From NCBI GenBank assembly GCA_964036155.1, contig OZ038423.1, forward strand, positions 36,409,249-36,473,248: a stretch of DNA of 64,000 nt, given 5' to 3'. Position 1 is the stretch's first letter. Every line of letters begins with the position of its first letter. Made by a program: the position numbers and the translations under genes. The notes beneath the pieces were generated by a model. The model ran no database searches. It was not told the DNA's origin and saw nothing but the letters and a program-made list of their open reading frames with translations. This document shows, in pieces, positions 1 to 12,600 of the stretch. Source of the DNA: Diploscapter coronatus. Its lineage: Eukaryota > Nematoda > Chromadorea > Rhabditida > Rhabditidae.

Positions 1-1516
1 TTCTTTGGGTTTCGTGATTTTGGGAGTAACTTAGAAAAATCAGAAATTCCCTATCATTTTAGTTGAAAATCCTACGATGATTGTAGTGAATTTCTAAATC
101 GGTCGAGTTTTGATCGATTTTTCGGATTTTCCAATTTCGATTTCCAGCAGAATCTCGGAAAGCGAACGGCAAATTTCGGACGCTTGTCCACTCCTATCTT
201 GGTAGGGCGAATGTCGAATGTCGGTCAACACACATGTTCAAACGTGACAAATATGCTCGAGAAAATCATAGATTTGTAAGGGGCGTGGATTATTTATTGT
301 TGGTTTGTTCGACAGCAACATTTTCGTTCGTTGTCAAGACCTCAGATTTTGTCATCTATCATCGTTGCCCTGAATTTCTGTGAACACAATTTATTATTTC
401 TGATTTTTGCGGCAACGACAACATGACAAACTCTGTTGTTCCAAATATTCAACTTGTGCCAATTCAAACCACGCCTCTTTCAAATATAGCTTGCACAACG
501 TAGAACGTCCTTTCCCAAGAGATGCTTTAAGTTCCGCACAAATATTCAAATTTGTACATCAAACCCAACAAAATACTGTGTTATTAGAGATTTTGTAAAA
601 ATGTAAACCAAGTGCGTAATAGTGTAGTGATATGAAGAGGGTATTCAGAAATCTCGGTACTTCGTAATTTGACGGAATAGTGTGCAGAGATAGGAAAGGC
701 TAGCTGAACAACTTGGAAACTTTAGGCCCTCAAACCATGCGAAATAGTGTAGGAAAGGAATATTTTCGCTACTACTCATTCTATTTAGCATGCTTGAGGA
801 CCTGAGGTTTCCAAATAGCCGTAGGTAAAATTATCTTACTTCGCATACTACTATTTCTTCAAGTTCCGAGTTTTTGCGAGATTCCCAAACTGCTGTATGA
901 CGATAAGTCAAATATACACAATTTCTCCTGCACGATTATAAGTTATCCTGCATTTAATTTGTAAATCCGTATTTTAGGAGCACTTTTGAAAAAAATTAAA
1001 AACTCATCAAGCTTCAGCACATTTTAGTTCTTTTTGCAAAAGATCGATAGTTTAGGGGCGTGGCTAAAATAAGCCGCGCCCAATTTAACATATTTTTGTG
1101 CAATAGAGAGTACTATTGTGATAAATGGCGAAAAATGAGGTTTAACCTGAAATTTTGTTATCGTCCATTATTTGATTCGTTCTAAATGACTAACATTGGT
1201 TGGAGACGAGGCTTAATTCTAGAATTTTTGCAAATTTGGTGCACGATTTATGTCTATCTTCATTACTAGCCAGTGTTATTTGTTTCGAACGAAAACATGC
1301 CTCCTCCTTTCAACGAAACGAGTGCGTGTATGCGTATTTAGTGCCCGTACTTTGCGATTGTCGTTGCGTAAAATTATTCAATCGTTTTGACGGTTTCTAA
1401 TGACGTCATAAATTTGGTGAAAAATAAGCACAGAAATGCTACCATTTACAAGTTTTGTTGCGAAGGAGTGAAAAGTTAACAAAAAATTCGAACAAGATGA
1501 TATGTTTAATTTTCAG
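1..1516. other. No gene recognised (left edge)
   Basis: I see no supported exon here. Only short AT-rich open frames with many stops are present on both strands. It may be intron or upstream sequence of the partial gene that begins at the acceptor ending at 1516. The stretch at about 730-860 carries short copies of a CGAAATAGTGTAGGA-like motif that recurs near 5650. Confidence 0.5.
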
Positions 1517-2511
1517 CGTTGAAACAAAGTCCTTCTCGACGAAGAACGAGAAAGAGTCTGGGAGAAGAGGACGCGGGAACACAACAGCAGATGCTTACCA
1601 AAGACCAGGGCCAAGTCGGAGTCCAATCCGGGCAATCCGGTGGGTCGAATTCGGGCAATCCCGTTTCAGGTTGGATTTTAAAACTATTTTTGAAGGAATA
1701 TTATTTCTGACACCGAATTGAAACAAGATAAGACGTGAACACCTTTTCTTCCGAAACTTGAGAATGAAAAATTGATTTTATTTTCAGCCCGAGACGTCGT
1801 TCCGATTCTGCCAAACTCTTCTGGAATCGCTCGAGTACCGCTCCGGAAAAGCTACCGCTCAGAAACGATCACTGAAGGGCCGAAAAAGGAAAAGAAGGTA
1901 AGAAAGTCAAATTTAAGGGAACAAACTAAGAAAAAAACATCCAGCAACCCGCTCCCCAATACATAATTCTCTCTCGACATTCATCCATCTCTTACCGAGC
2001 TTACGAACGCGTGGGGCCTAGTCGAAATGTAATGAAAATACAAAATACAGCACCCTTGAAAATTCGCATCTTTAATCATTTGGAAAATACGATTGAGAGC
2101 AAAAGTTAGAAAAGAAGGCTTTTATAATAAGTCGTAGGGGTTTTTTTTTAAACCCCGATTTTCTTTACAATAGTATTATCCCTACAGTCTATTCGAAAAG
2201 CCAAAAAAGCGTTGTATCTTCCAAATCGCCGCATTTTGTATTTACTAAGTTTTGCCTGTATTTCTTTATTTCTAGGCCGGATATTCAAATGCTTTTTTTA
2301 AATACTTATTGCATTGATATTTTGCGACCTATGCTTGGGGGAATCTTACATATAATATTGAAAATTAGAATAACTTATTGATTTTCAGGTAGAGCGATTG
2401 TTCGCAAGCAGCTCAGCAAAACCAGAGGAGAAAGAGCCGTTGAACGAGACCTCCCCAGAGCAAGTGACCATACTGCAGAGGGACGACGGAGCTGAAATTG
2501 TGAGTCCGTGA
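1517..2511 (+). CDS. Unrecognised gene, 3' exons only
   Basis: Three exons join in one frame: 1517-1669, 1788-1897 and 2389-2499 (or to the TGA at 2509-2511 if the last GTGAGT is not used). The acceptors are good (TTTTCAG each time) and the phases agree (1, 0). The product is hydrophilic: an Arg-rich start (PSRRRTRKSL), a Gln/Gly/Ser-rich stretch, a Lys-rich patch and an acidic end (SPEQVTILQRDDGAEI). There is no membrane segment and no domain I can name. The 5' end must lie upstream, beyond the edge or in unrecognised exons. If the GTGAGT at 2500 is a true donor the gene continues to the right; no convincing next exon was found before 5391. Function unknown. Confidence 0.45.
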
Positions 2512-5380
2512 AAGTCCGTCAAAAGTTCGTAGATTTGATGTCAAGTCGAGTGCATCGTAAATTTCACACTACGTCATTTTCCATCAGTAGTTTTATGCAT
2601 TTTTCGGAAAATTTCCTAAATTACAACTTTAGAATGTCATATTTTCGTTCAAATTGTATTTCCTGAAAAATAAACATCATTTTTCCGGTTTTCTATCTTT
2701 TAAACTTATGAGAAAATGATGTAGTAAAAAGTGCATCGTCGTAATAGATTTTCAAAGATAGCACAAAAATTATATTTTTAACAAAAATGCAAAATGATGC
2801 TATTTTTGAACCACCCGAATGACTGGATTCTTGTACACGAATCTTACGACTATTTCGAAATACGTACAAGAGTAAGTCAACATTAGTCGTGACCTGCAAG
2901 AAAAAACATAGGTTTCATTTAAAATTCGTCTATTGTTTGGTTTTATTTAATTTAGGAAATGGAATTGGTTCGACCTAAAAATCCATAATAATAATAATTT
3001 AAAATCTTGAACTGATTTTAATTTGCTAAAAATACAGATTTGCATTTTTAGTTGTCGAATTTAGGGTAGATTCATTTAATTTTCAGTTTTTGTTTTTATA
3101 AATCTTCCCTAAATCCGATTTTCAGTTGTGTCAACGAATTCCTCTCAAATTGTGATGATCATCCGGAAAAATGAGGGTCATTTTGAAGAATTTCTAAAAA
3201 TTACCAAAATTTAATCAATGGACCAAAATGATCCTGTTTTTGAAGATAGTTTTAGTTGCGAATGAGCGTGTATTTTGCGTCACTTAGATTCCGATTTTAT
3301 CCTTGCACTTAGTCACGTCCCTTTCCTTTAGAAATGCAAGAATAGGGTTAGGAAAAAATTACTCATTTATTTGGATTCTGGCGCCCTTTGTTTTATTTTA
3401 TTTTTAATGAGCGAGTTTGATTTTCCTGAAACTTGCCCATTTTGTATTGAAGTTAGAAAGTGATTTTTGAAGAAATTTCTAAAATTCATTTGCTTTCGGC
3501 AAAAATACAGAGCATGACCGGACTTTTCTTTTCCCGATTTTCGTGATTTGATTTCATCACTCTGTGTTTACGAAGCATGGTAATCGTCGTTTTAATTTGC
3601 ACTCGCTTTATTCGAAAAAAAATAAACTTTATTTCGATGTTTGGGACTTTGACACGATTTTAGCATAGCGTTTTTAGACGCGTCTGTAGCACTACCTGGG
3701 ATATTGAACGATGATCCCTTTTTCAACAACTTCCGAGTATCGCCGATTCAAGTAGAAGATTCGATGGATCTGTAAGCCCCGCCCATTTTATTATTTTTGC
3801 AAGAGGGCGGGGTTTGCAAAGTTCTTGAATTTTCTAGGATCGATGATAATTTGCTTCCGACTTGTAACCCGCACGGCTTGGGCCATGGCAACACAAATCC
3901 CCGAGAAAATAGGCCGAACTTTGCAAACCCTGCCCCGCGTTATTGATTTTTGTAGAGTGGGCGGGGTTTACAAAAAAAACCTCCATTCACTTATTATCGA
4001 TCTTTTTCTGATTTGATTAGATTGTTTTTATCACCGCTTTATCAGATTTCAAAATGTTTTTTTAGAGGCGATTAGTAATTTATTTTTACCCAATTGAGTT
4101 TTGATATTTTGTGGCCCACAAGTGGTTTTTATTCATTGATTTGATGCATAGATTCTCGATTTTGAGAAGTTCCCCGAAAATTATGCTAATTTTAGGAGTT
4201 CTACAGTTATTTGTGCACTGATTTATAGCCGAAAAATCTCGGAAATTCGAATTTTCTAGTTTTTTTTTCAAGGGATATCTTGGATTTGAAAAACAGACTT
4301 TATGCCATTTTTTAAGATATCTTTTGTAGTCTTATCAAAATTTCTATTTGAAAAATCTGGTAGGATTTTGCAATAATTTTTAGCCCGGTTTCAAAATTCT
4401 CTACTCTGTTGAAACTTCCTCACTTTGTACATTTGTCTAGAAACAATTCTAATTTATTCTAATTTCCACCAAAATTTGTTCATTGTGACGATTTTTGATC
4501 CGATGTTGCCAATTTGCCACTCATTTACGATTTTTCTCTTAAACATTCTCGAAAAGTTTGCTTTTTCGACTGATCTTGAGCCCTGTGAGCGAAATTCGAT
4601 TATTTTTATGTTTTAATTTGGACCTAGAGAATTGATTGTGTCGATTATTATCGATGGAAATAAAAATTTTCGATTTTTAGAAGTAATTTCGAAGAAAATA
4701 AAAGAAAAATAGTTTTCCAAGGGAAACGGACAGGCCACGCCCCTTTTCGCTCTTTTCCATTCTCTCTCGTTTTGCAGTGGATCGATATTCTTGCGTTTGA
4801 ATTTGGGCCCATTTTCCCGCAAATCTTGATCCAAAAATCCATTCAAATCCAGGTTTTTGGCGTCAGAACAATGTTTAGCGTACCGGGATTACCTGCCCCT
4901 TGCTTATCTTAATTTTTACTCATCTTTATCGACTTTTGAAGAGATTCATTCTTTCTAAATTTAGGCCATATTTACCGCGGTTTTCTAGCTCCACTAAATC
5001 CAAATCCGATCAGACTTGACAAATTTGGGAAAAAAATCGACTCGCATCCACCCCGCGCCCACAGCTCATCTCAATTTTCGACCCGTCACGCGCCTTTTTT
5101 CTTCGAATCCTGAATCGGGTATCTAATTCACCTTCTGCTTATCCGAAAGCATATTCCTCAAGATTTCACCCACTTCCTAACGATTTCAAACGAGTCGCAC
5201 TTTTCCTCGGCTTTATTGATTTCTCGCGCGCTCTGCAGGTTGTTTTCGAGCCTCTTTTTCCTCACAAATTTTTAAAATGTCCTCAAGTAACCACTGTCTG
5301 TTAGAAATATCAAATTTTTATTCTCCTGATCATTTTGACTTTCTAACTTATTCGTTTTCTCGCATTCTTGAAGGTTATTG
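2512..5380. other. Intergenic or large intron
   Basis: No convincing exon. It contains a palindromic repeat (3772-3971) and short AT-rich open frames that look random. The last about 400 bases before 5380 are pyrimidine-rich and may hold the anp32 promoter. Confidence 0.5.
3772..3971. repeat. Palindromic repeat with GC-rich arms
   Basis: The left arm starts GTAAGCCCCGCCCA and ends GGGTTTGCAAAGTTC-like. The right arm is its imperfect reverse complement, ending GGGCGGGGTTTAC. Both arms carry two GGGCGGGG-type blocks. The structure is that of a small foldback (MITE-like) element with no coding capacity. Confidence 0.65.
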
Positions 5381-5390
5381 AACTTTTCAG
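5381..5390 (+). promoter_or_regulatory. Splice acceptor 30 bases before the anp32 ATG
   Basis: AACTTTTCAG ends at 5390. The following 30 bases contain an in-frame TAG before the ATG at 5421, so they are leader. No 5' UTR exon donor is obvious nearby, which fits spliced-leader addition here (inferred). Confidence 0.5.
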
Positions 5391-5420
5391 GGTGGCAATC
5401 AAGCAGACTAGCTAAGAGAG

Positions 5421-7378
5421 ATGGAGGCGAAGATTAAAGCAGAGATGGCTGGCCGCGCGGCTGATGACATCGAAGAGCTGTACTTGGACGGCACGGAGGG
5501 CAGCACTGACATTCAGGGACTCGACGACAAATTCACTGCGCTCAGCGTAAGTTTAAAAAATGTATCAGAATTTCGTGTTCGGATCTACGAAATTCGAAAT
5601 CCCATCCTTTTGAAACCGGCAATCTGAAAAAGCGAGACAACAAGACATACGAAATAGTATAGGACAAGGTAGAGGGAAAGGTCCTGCATTCTTCTCTTCC
5701 AACACCACTTCGCCGTCTTGTTGTCTTGTTTTTTCCAGGTTGCCTTTGGAACCTCATAACGGGAATCAACTTCCTATAGGAAGCTTTCGGAGAGGTTCCG
5801 AGAGTTTAGTGAATCAGAAAATTAAATTTCAGCCCCTCTTCCAGGTTTATCTTAAAGCTAACTAATAGCAAATAAAGGGTGACATTTTTAGAAGCCGAAA
5901 ATGAGAAAAATTTTGAATCGGAATGATCAGAATTATTTTTAAATTTAAAAACTCGGGGATTTTTAATTTTGGCATTTGATAAAAGATAAAATGTGTTACA
6001 GGTGTTGTCCCTGGTGAACTGCGGTTTGACGTCTCTCAAGGGCCTGCCCATGCTGCCGCGTCTGTTGCGTCTAGACATCGCGGACAACAAACTCGCTGGC
6101 GACCTCGACATCATCGCCAAGAACTGCCCCGAGCTCATCTACTTGAACATCTCTTCCAACAAGTCAGTAAAGAAATAGGACAGTAGACTTTGTCATCTGA
6201 TGTTTTTTTCTCGAAACATTGACGTCTGTTGTCGTTGCGCCATCCTTCTTTCAGTTTTGATATTCCGACAACAAATCAGATGCGTCTTCTTGTTTCAGAA
6301 ATGAAAAATTGTGATAACAACGAAAACCAGTGAAAAAAATGCTTTGGAAATAAAAACTTTCAGACAAAAAATGAAAACTATACAACTTTGCAGATTCAAC
6401 ACGTTCGAGCAGCTGGAGCCTCTCAAGGAGATGAGGATCTCCGAGCTGGACTGCTTCGGGTCCGAGGTCGCCACTCTCGAGAAGTACAGGTATGTGGGAA
6501 ATCAAATAGAAAAATTGATGACACTAAATGGTACCATTTGCCAGCGTCCCAAATTTCTGTAATTGACAATTTGAGAAAGTGTCAAATGGTACAACTGAAA
6601 TGAGCATTTAAAAATTTCCAGCAAAAAATAAGTTCTATCAAAATCTTAAAGTGTTGCCAATTACCAATATTGCAAAACAGCATGATTCACAAAGAAAGTC
6701 CCAAAATGGTACACATGGTGTTACCATTTACCAAAATTCTCAAGGAATAAAGACATGGAGGTTATTTCAGGGAGAAGATTTTCAATCTGGTTAGTTCGTT
6801 GCTGGTGCTGGACGGCTTGGACAAGAACGGCGAGGAAGTGGACGACGAGCTGAGCGATGAGAGTCTGGGCGAGCACGGGGGATCCGATCTGGACGACGAG
6901 GAGGATGGCCTCGAGGACGAGGAGGCCGACGACGGACCCGGACTCTCCTATCTCCTCAACGACAGTCAGACGGTTAGTTCAAAAGGATGTTCTAGGATAA
7001 GTAATGATTGGGAAAATTTTTTGGAACATCACTGAAAATTCTCATAGAACATGAAAAATCCAAAGAAAAAATGGTTGCTCTAGAACAAAGCAAAACTCCT
7101 AAAACGTGAAAATTTTAGTGATTTTGAAATTCCTGTGTTAAAATGACTTGTCTAAAAATAAAAATGCAATTTTACTGGAGAAAAATTCTCAACTTGCTTC
7201 AAATAATGATTATGCAAAATTTCAGCTGGCCGAAGACGACTCGGCTGACTTCGATCCGGAAAAGGAGAAGCGAGGCAAGAAGCGTCCTGCCACGGACGCT
7301 GCGGGAGAGGCCGGGGACGAGCCCGAGAACAAGAAGGAGGTCGCTCAGAATGAGGACGAGGCCAAGGCTGATGCCTAA
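5421..7378 (+). CDS. anp32: ANP32-family acidic leucine-rich nuclear phosphoprotein
   Basis: Five exons: 5421-5546, 6002-6162, 6394-6489, 6771-6972, 7226-7378, giving about 245 residues, close to the 249 of human ANP32A. The N-terminal half holds leucine-rich repeats (VLSLVNCGLTSLKGL, LLRLDIADNKLAG, LIYLNISSNK) and an LRR cap with EKYREKIFNLVSSLLVLDG, the hallmark of the family. From about residue 150 the protein becomes a long Asp/Glu tail. A basic stretch, EKRGKKRPA, near the C-terminus is a likely nuclear localisation signal. Family members bind histones, inhibit PP2A and act as histone chaperones in the nucleus (family knowledge). The start is fixed by an in-frame TAG 9 bases upstream of the ATG. 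The exon 2 donor was taken as GTCAGT at 6163, because that gives the correct LRR register; a GTAAAG at 6167 breaks it. Confidence 0.93.
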
Positions 7379-9470
7379 GCGGAGGAAGAAGGGCCGGTTG
7401 ATCCGAAATGCCACCCACAAATGAGATGGTCGATTTGAGAAGTGGATTTTGAAAATTTCTCGCTTTTTAAAGTAAACTTGGAGAATTAATTCTTAGCAAC
7501 TTTTCGAAAGTTTCACGCAAAAATGGTATGCTTGAAAATTGACCTTTGAAGCTTTTTCAGTAATTTTACCCAAAGACGGATTTAAAATTCTCTTCACTTT
7601 TCAAATAGACCCGTCCCCAACCCAACTCTCAAAATCCGGTTAGGGGGTTTTCATAGAGCAGGACGATACAATTTAAAAGAAGTGAAACTCTATACTAACC
7701 CAAAAACCACTTGCTCTATTGAAAATTCCCCTTCAAAATGGTATCTCCAAGATAGGTGAAATGAGAGTATTTTGAGAATGTGAGACTTCCATTTTATCTA
7801 TCTTTTCATTTCCCCCACCCCAATACTCTTTTCGAGCTTTTTCTTCAATTTCATATTTATCCCTTAGCATAATACCAACCTTTTCATCTTTGTTATAGTT
7901 TAATTTTGAAACAAACGTCTTTTCTTTATTTAAACATCGTCTTTTCTCTTTACATTGTATTTTCTCTGGCAATATTTATTTGCTGCTTTCTTTGACGATT
8001 ATCAACTGTAAGTTTGATCGAACATCTGGCGAGTTTTGCCCATTTTGGTAAATGGTACAGGGCAGAAGTGGTATCGGAATGGTACCAAGTACGAAAGTTT
8101 GCTAGAGGAAATGGTACCACTTTTGCTAGCTACCACTCCCATCAATCGCCTACCCTTTCCCCATTTTACACCAATCCACCCTTATCCATCCTTTTATCCC
8201 TTATTTCTTTGATTGTAGCGCTTTATTTTCGTACTATTTTTTATACCTTTATCTTCGTCTCTTCTGATATTTATTCTTTTTTCGTAAACACGCGTTCGTT
8301 CCATTATTATTTATTCGATGATTTGAAGAAAAATGTTGATTGAATTTGTATTTTTATGCAAAAAAAAATGCTTGGTATGAAGCTAGCTTCGCTGTATTTC
8401 TTCACTTGTGAATTTTTAGAAATATTTTGATTTTTCCAGAAGGCGGTGCTCACCGTGGTCAACGTCAAGAGGGTTATTGTAGCCAGATAAATCCAAGGTT
8501 GGCCTAAAAATATCACGTTTCACTGAAAGTTCGGAATTTTCTTAACCCTTTTTCTTCAAAGCTTTCCTAAGGGCCCGTTCATGCTTTAGTTGCAATGCAA
8601 CTTGCAATTTGCAACTCGCTTGAAATAGCATGGGAAGTGAAGAGAGCGCGATTGCACCATTTTTGTGCTCTCCTGATTTCTCATGCTATTTCAAGCGAGT
8701 TGCAAATTGCAAGTTGCATTGCAACTAAAGCATGAACGGGCCCTAACAATCACAAATTTTTCAAGAACGAGTCATTATCGTGTTCGTTAAATGCGCTAAA
8801 ATAATGACGAATCGAGGTTTCTGAGTTAGCGCATTTTCGGTGCACTTGGCGCACTCGGGGTCTTTCTGTCTGCCCTCGGTTCGTGCCTGTACAGTCTGAA
8901 GTGGGGAATTAAGGGGAGGACAGACCATTTTAGGGAGGCGAGGGGTGAGAGACTTAGGGAAAGAGAGGGACGGGGAGAAGGAATGCGCTGCTAGGGCACG
9001 TGCGGTTCTCCTCCTTTCCATGCTATGGCTGCTGCAACGCTGTCAAGCAGTCTACTCTTCTTGCTAGTCTCTCCTTTCCCTAATTTTCCCCTATCGGCGA
9101 AAAACTCCATTTTCCAGAAACTAAACACATTTCGGTTTTTCCTATCCTTGATCCTTGTGCGCTAAGCGCTTTATTCCCTCTATTTTTGGACCGGAATATC
9201 GATTTTCCTTTCTCCCATCCCTCCATCGTTTCTATTTAATTTCTAGTTCTTCGAAATGAAGCAGCGGGGAAAACTTGAACCTTCAACGCGACGGGTCTTT
9301 TAGCACCGGTTTTAATGACCCCACTCCTTTCGTGCCGAAGCAATTTATCGATTGAATTGAAATTGAAACTTGTTTCTAACTTACCTGTGATAGCTCGTGT
9401 GACTTGATTCCTATTGATTAGTAATTGAAGAGTGATTCAGGAGACGATGCGTAGAACGGTCTGATTTGAA
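7379..9470. other. Intergenic; palindromic element and repeated TACCA motifs
   Basis: No gene recognised. A 109-codon frame at 8014-8343 looks random (3'-flanking, pyrimidine-rich). The stretch holds the foldback element 8571-8743 and several GGTACCA motifs around 8040-8140. The last 500 bases are probably the sqv-5 promoter. Confidence 0.5.
8571..8743. mobile_element. Foldback MITE with 62-base near-perfect arms
   Basis: Arms 8571-8632 and 8682-8743 are near-perfect inverted copies, starting GGGCCCGTTCATGC. The loop is about 49 bases. TAA flanks both sides (8568-8570 and 8744-8746), consistent with a 3-base TWA target duplication as made by PIF/Harbinger-type transposases (family knowledge). 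There is no coding capacity, so it would be mobilised in trans. Degraded relatives sit at 33961 and 41343. Confidence 0.85.
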
Positions 9471-9607
9471 AGGGAGAACTTGGAGAGCAGAAGACACAGA
9501 GCTCGTCATTCGACAACAATCAACAACCCCGACAACAACGACGACGTCGGAACGGGACAACGCAAAAACTGCTGCAGAATCGACAGACGACAAGCAGCAG
9601 CAGGACG

Positions 9608-12600
9608 ATGGTGAGTGGGGAAAAACGAGATAAAGAGGAGTTTGGCTAATCCTATAAATCCAGAGAGGGCGATCATGGGTTTTGAAGGGCGTTGCTAAAG
9701 CCATGAAAATGATTAATTTATCTTTCTGGTTCAAAAATTGCTAAATTTTCAGGGTCTTATTGGTTTTCTGAGAGAAATTACTTGTTTTTAGTAGAAGATG
9801 AGGAGCTTATAAAACTGATCTTGCATTTGTAGAAGTCGTCAGTCCGAATGCCGCTATCCCGACCGGTGATGCTCGCCCTCATAGGCGCTCTGATCGGTTG
9901 GATCGCAACGTGAGTGCTGGAAATAATAGAGGGTCTTCTATTTCTAAAATTATGGCCCTCAATTATTGTATTTCAAAGAAAACTTCAAAAATGTTCTACT
10001 TGTAACTACATAATCCCTATATCTTGTAGTTCAAGAAATAATTTGTGAATTTGTAGAGTCGCGGTATTTTCGGCGTCCAGTTTCCAGCCTTCCGCGTGTG
10101 GTGGTATCGCTTCGTCGTTGCTCTACGGCATCCGAAGCGGAAACACGAAAAGAAGCGTCGCAGAAGACGAAATGCTGTTGAAGGTACGAAGAATCAATAA
10201 GAACGCAGTGATCTAAAAATGATGTGAAAATACTGTAATTATTTTTTAAAAAAGTATATATGGCTCAAAAAATGAAATTATTCGAAATTTTGCAGATGCG
10301 TCACAACTCGAGTCGCTCGCCGAACCCGAAGCCTAAAAATCTGGTGCTGATCGGCATAATGACCGCGCAGAAGTATGTCGACACCAGAGCCTACCACGTC
10401 TGGAGAACGTGGGCACAGTTCATGCCTGGCAAGGTAAGAAAATAAAAAAGATGAAATCGAGAAAAAATTATAGAAAGCACGTTCCTGAAACTTGTACAGA
10501 AAAATGTATTTTCCAGGTACTATTCTTCGTAGCCGAGAACACTGTATCAGTGCATCCCGATCTGCCTTTGATCCGGTTGAAAGGCGTCGACGACACTTAT
10601 CCGCCGCAGAAGAAGAGCTTCGCCATGGTCAAGTGGATGGCTGAAAATTATGTGGGTTTGAGAAATAATAAAATAAATTTTAAGATTCAAAATTCGTGAA
10701 AAGGAAAATAGCTTTTTTTCAAAAATGCTAACAAATAATTCGTAAAAATCGAGAATTGAAATTTGTTGAAAAACTATTTTTGTAGCTCGACGAATTCGAA
10801 TGGTTCCTCCGTGCTGATGACGACCTCTACATTCGTGGAGAGGAGCTGGAAACATTTCTGAGGAGTCTCGATTCCTCCAGGTATAATTTTCCAGGAAAAC
10901 TATTTTAGAAATCCATAATTTCAGGAACTACCTACTCGGTCAGGCAGGACTCGGAAATTCGGCAGAATATGGTTTGCTGGCTCTCGGGTCGACGGACAAC
11001 TACTGCATGGGTGGGCCGGGCGTCATCATGAGCAGAGCTACTTTGAGGTAGGGAAACATTGCAAGAAAATCGCCGACGACAAAGATTGATCTGTAGCTGT
11101 TGTGGTTGACATTTTCCAAGACAACACAACATTTTATTATCCCTTTTCGGTGTCTTGTCATCTTTCTGGACAACAACAATGAACGACAATAATTGTTGTC
11201 GATGACGGGATTCTAAAAAAGTAAAACAGATTACTGCATGTTTTAGGAAACTCTCCCCTTATTTGGAGCACTGTCTTCAACATATGCTGACCTCGCACGA
11301 AGACGTCGAACTGGGCCGATGCATTCGAAAACATGTGGGCGTGGCCTGCACATGGAACTACGAAATGCAGAAGCTCTTCCACAACAATCAGACTTCGCCT
11401 AAGGTTAGTTAAAAATCAAAAATATTGCATTTTTCGTTTTAGAAGAAATCGAGTGCAAAATTTCGGTTCATTTGATTTACAGAATTCTAAAAATGCCTAA
11501 ATTATCGATTTTGGAAAAGCTTTTTATTTTTATAAATTTTTAGGCCTACGCGAACGACATGAGCGAGCTGCGTGCGTCAATCACGATCCACCCGATCAAG
11601 GACCCAGCCATCATGCAGCGCGTTCACGTCCACAACAGGGCCATCAAACTCCAGGAGGCCAGGGCGCAGAGGATAGCTCTCCAGGCTGAGCTCAGCACTG
11701 CTAAACCGCCCACTCTCGTCAGAATTCAGCCTAATAGGTAAGGACAACATTCCTGAAAAAAGTAGAATTTTTGTGCGAAAATATCAAATAGAGACCGGTT
11801 ACTTGGAAGATCATGTTTATTTTCTGAAGTAAAATAGAAAAGAACAAAGGCATTGATGAAGGAAGCTGGAAATTGATTTTGAACGAGTAAAATTAAGTAG
11901 TTTTCGAAAAATGAAAAATGAATTTTCCAGGACCTCAGATATCACTCCGTGGGACTATCTGAACAACAACAAGATCCTCTTCTGTGCGGACAGAGTCAAC
12001 TGCCCACGACACACCGTCGATTTGGCTATCCGGACTGAGATCGCCGAGATTGTTACTCAGGTAAGACAAATAACAAAATACTACTGTTTTCTAAAGAATG
12101 AACTCTTTTCTAAAATACGATCTTTCCTGGAAAAGTAACGATTTTGTTCCTTTTTTAAATTCCACTTCCCATTTCCAGTTATTCGACGAGTTCAACTCGA
12201 ATGCGCGTCAGCGCGGCCGCGTTCTGCAGTTTCAAAGCCTCCAGTACGGCTACATGCGCGTCGAGCCACAGGTCGGTGTGGACTACGTCTTGGACATGAT
12301 ACTTTGGTGAGAATATTTTCCAATTTTGGATGTGAGCACTTCTGTTCCACAAAGTAAAATGAGTATCTATGCTCCAAAAGTAAGGGTAGAGAAAGAACGA
12401 ATTGGCGTTTGGGACAGAAGTACTCGCAGCCGAAAGTTTCAAAGTTTTAGAAGAATGACCACTTTTATCTTTCAGGTTCAAAAAATTCCGTCCACCGCAC
12501 CGAGCAACGTTGACAGTCAGAAGGCACGCCTATGTTCAGCAGACTTTCGCTGCGTTGCAAGTCCGTTTCAAATACAAAGCAATCAGAGATCTTGGGGCTC

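Noticed and set aside
8014..8343. 109-codon hydrophobic frame
   Set aside because: Lies in the 3' flank of anp32, T-rich, translation shows random hydrophobicity with no pattern of a real membrane protein.
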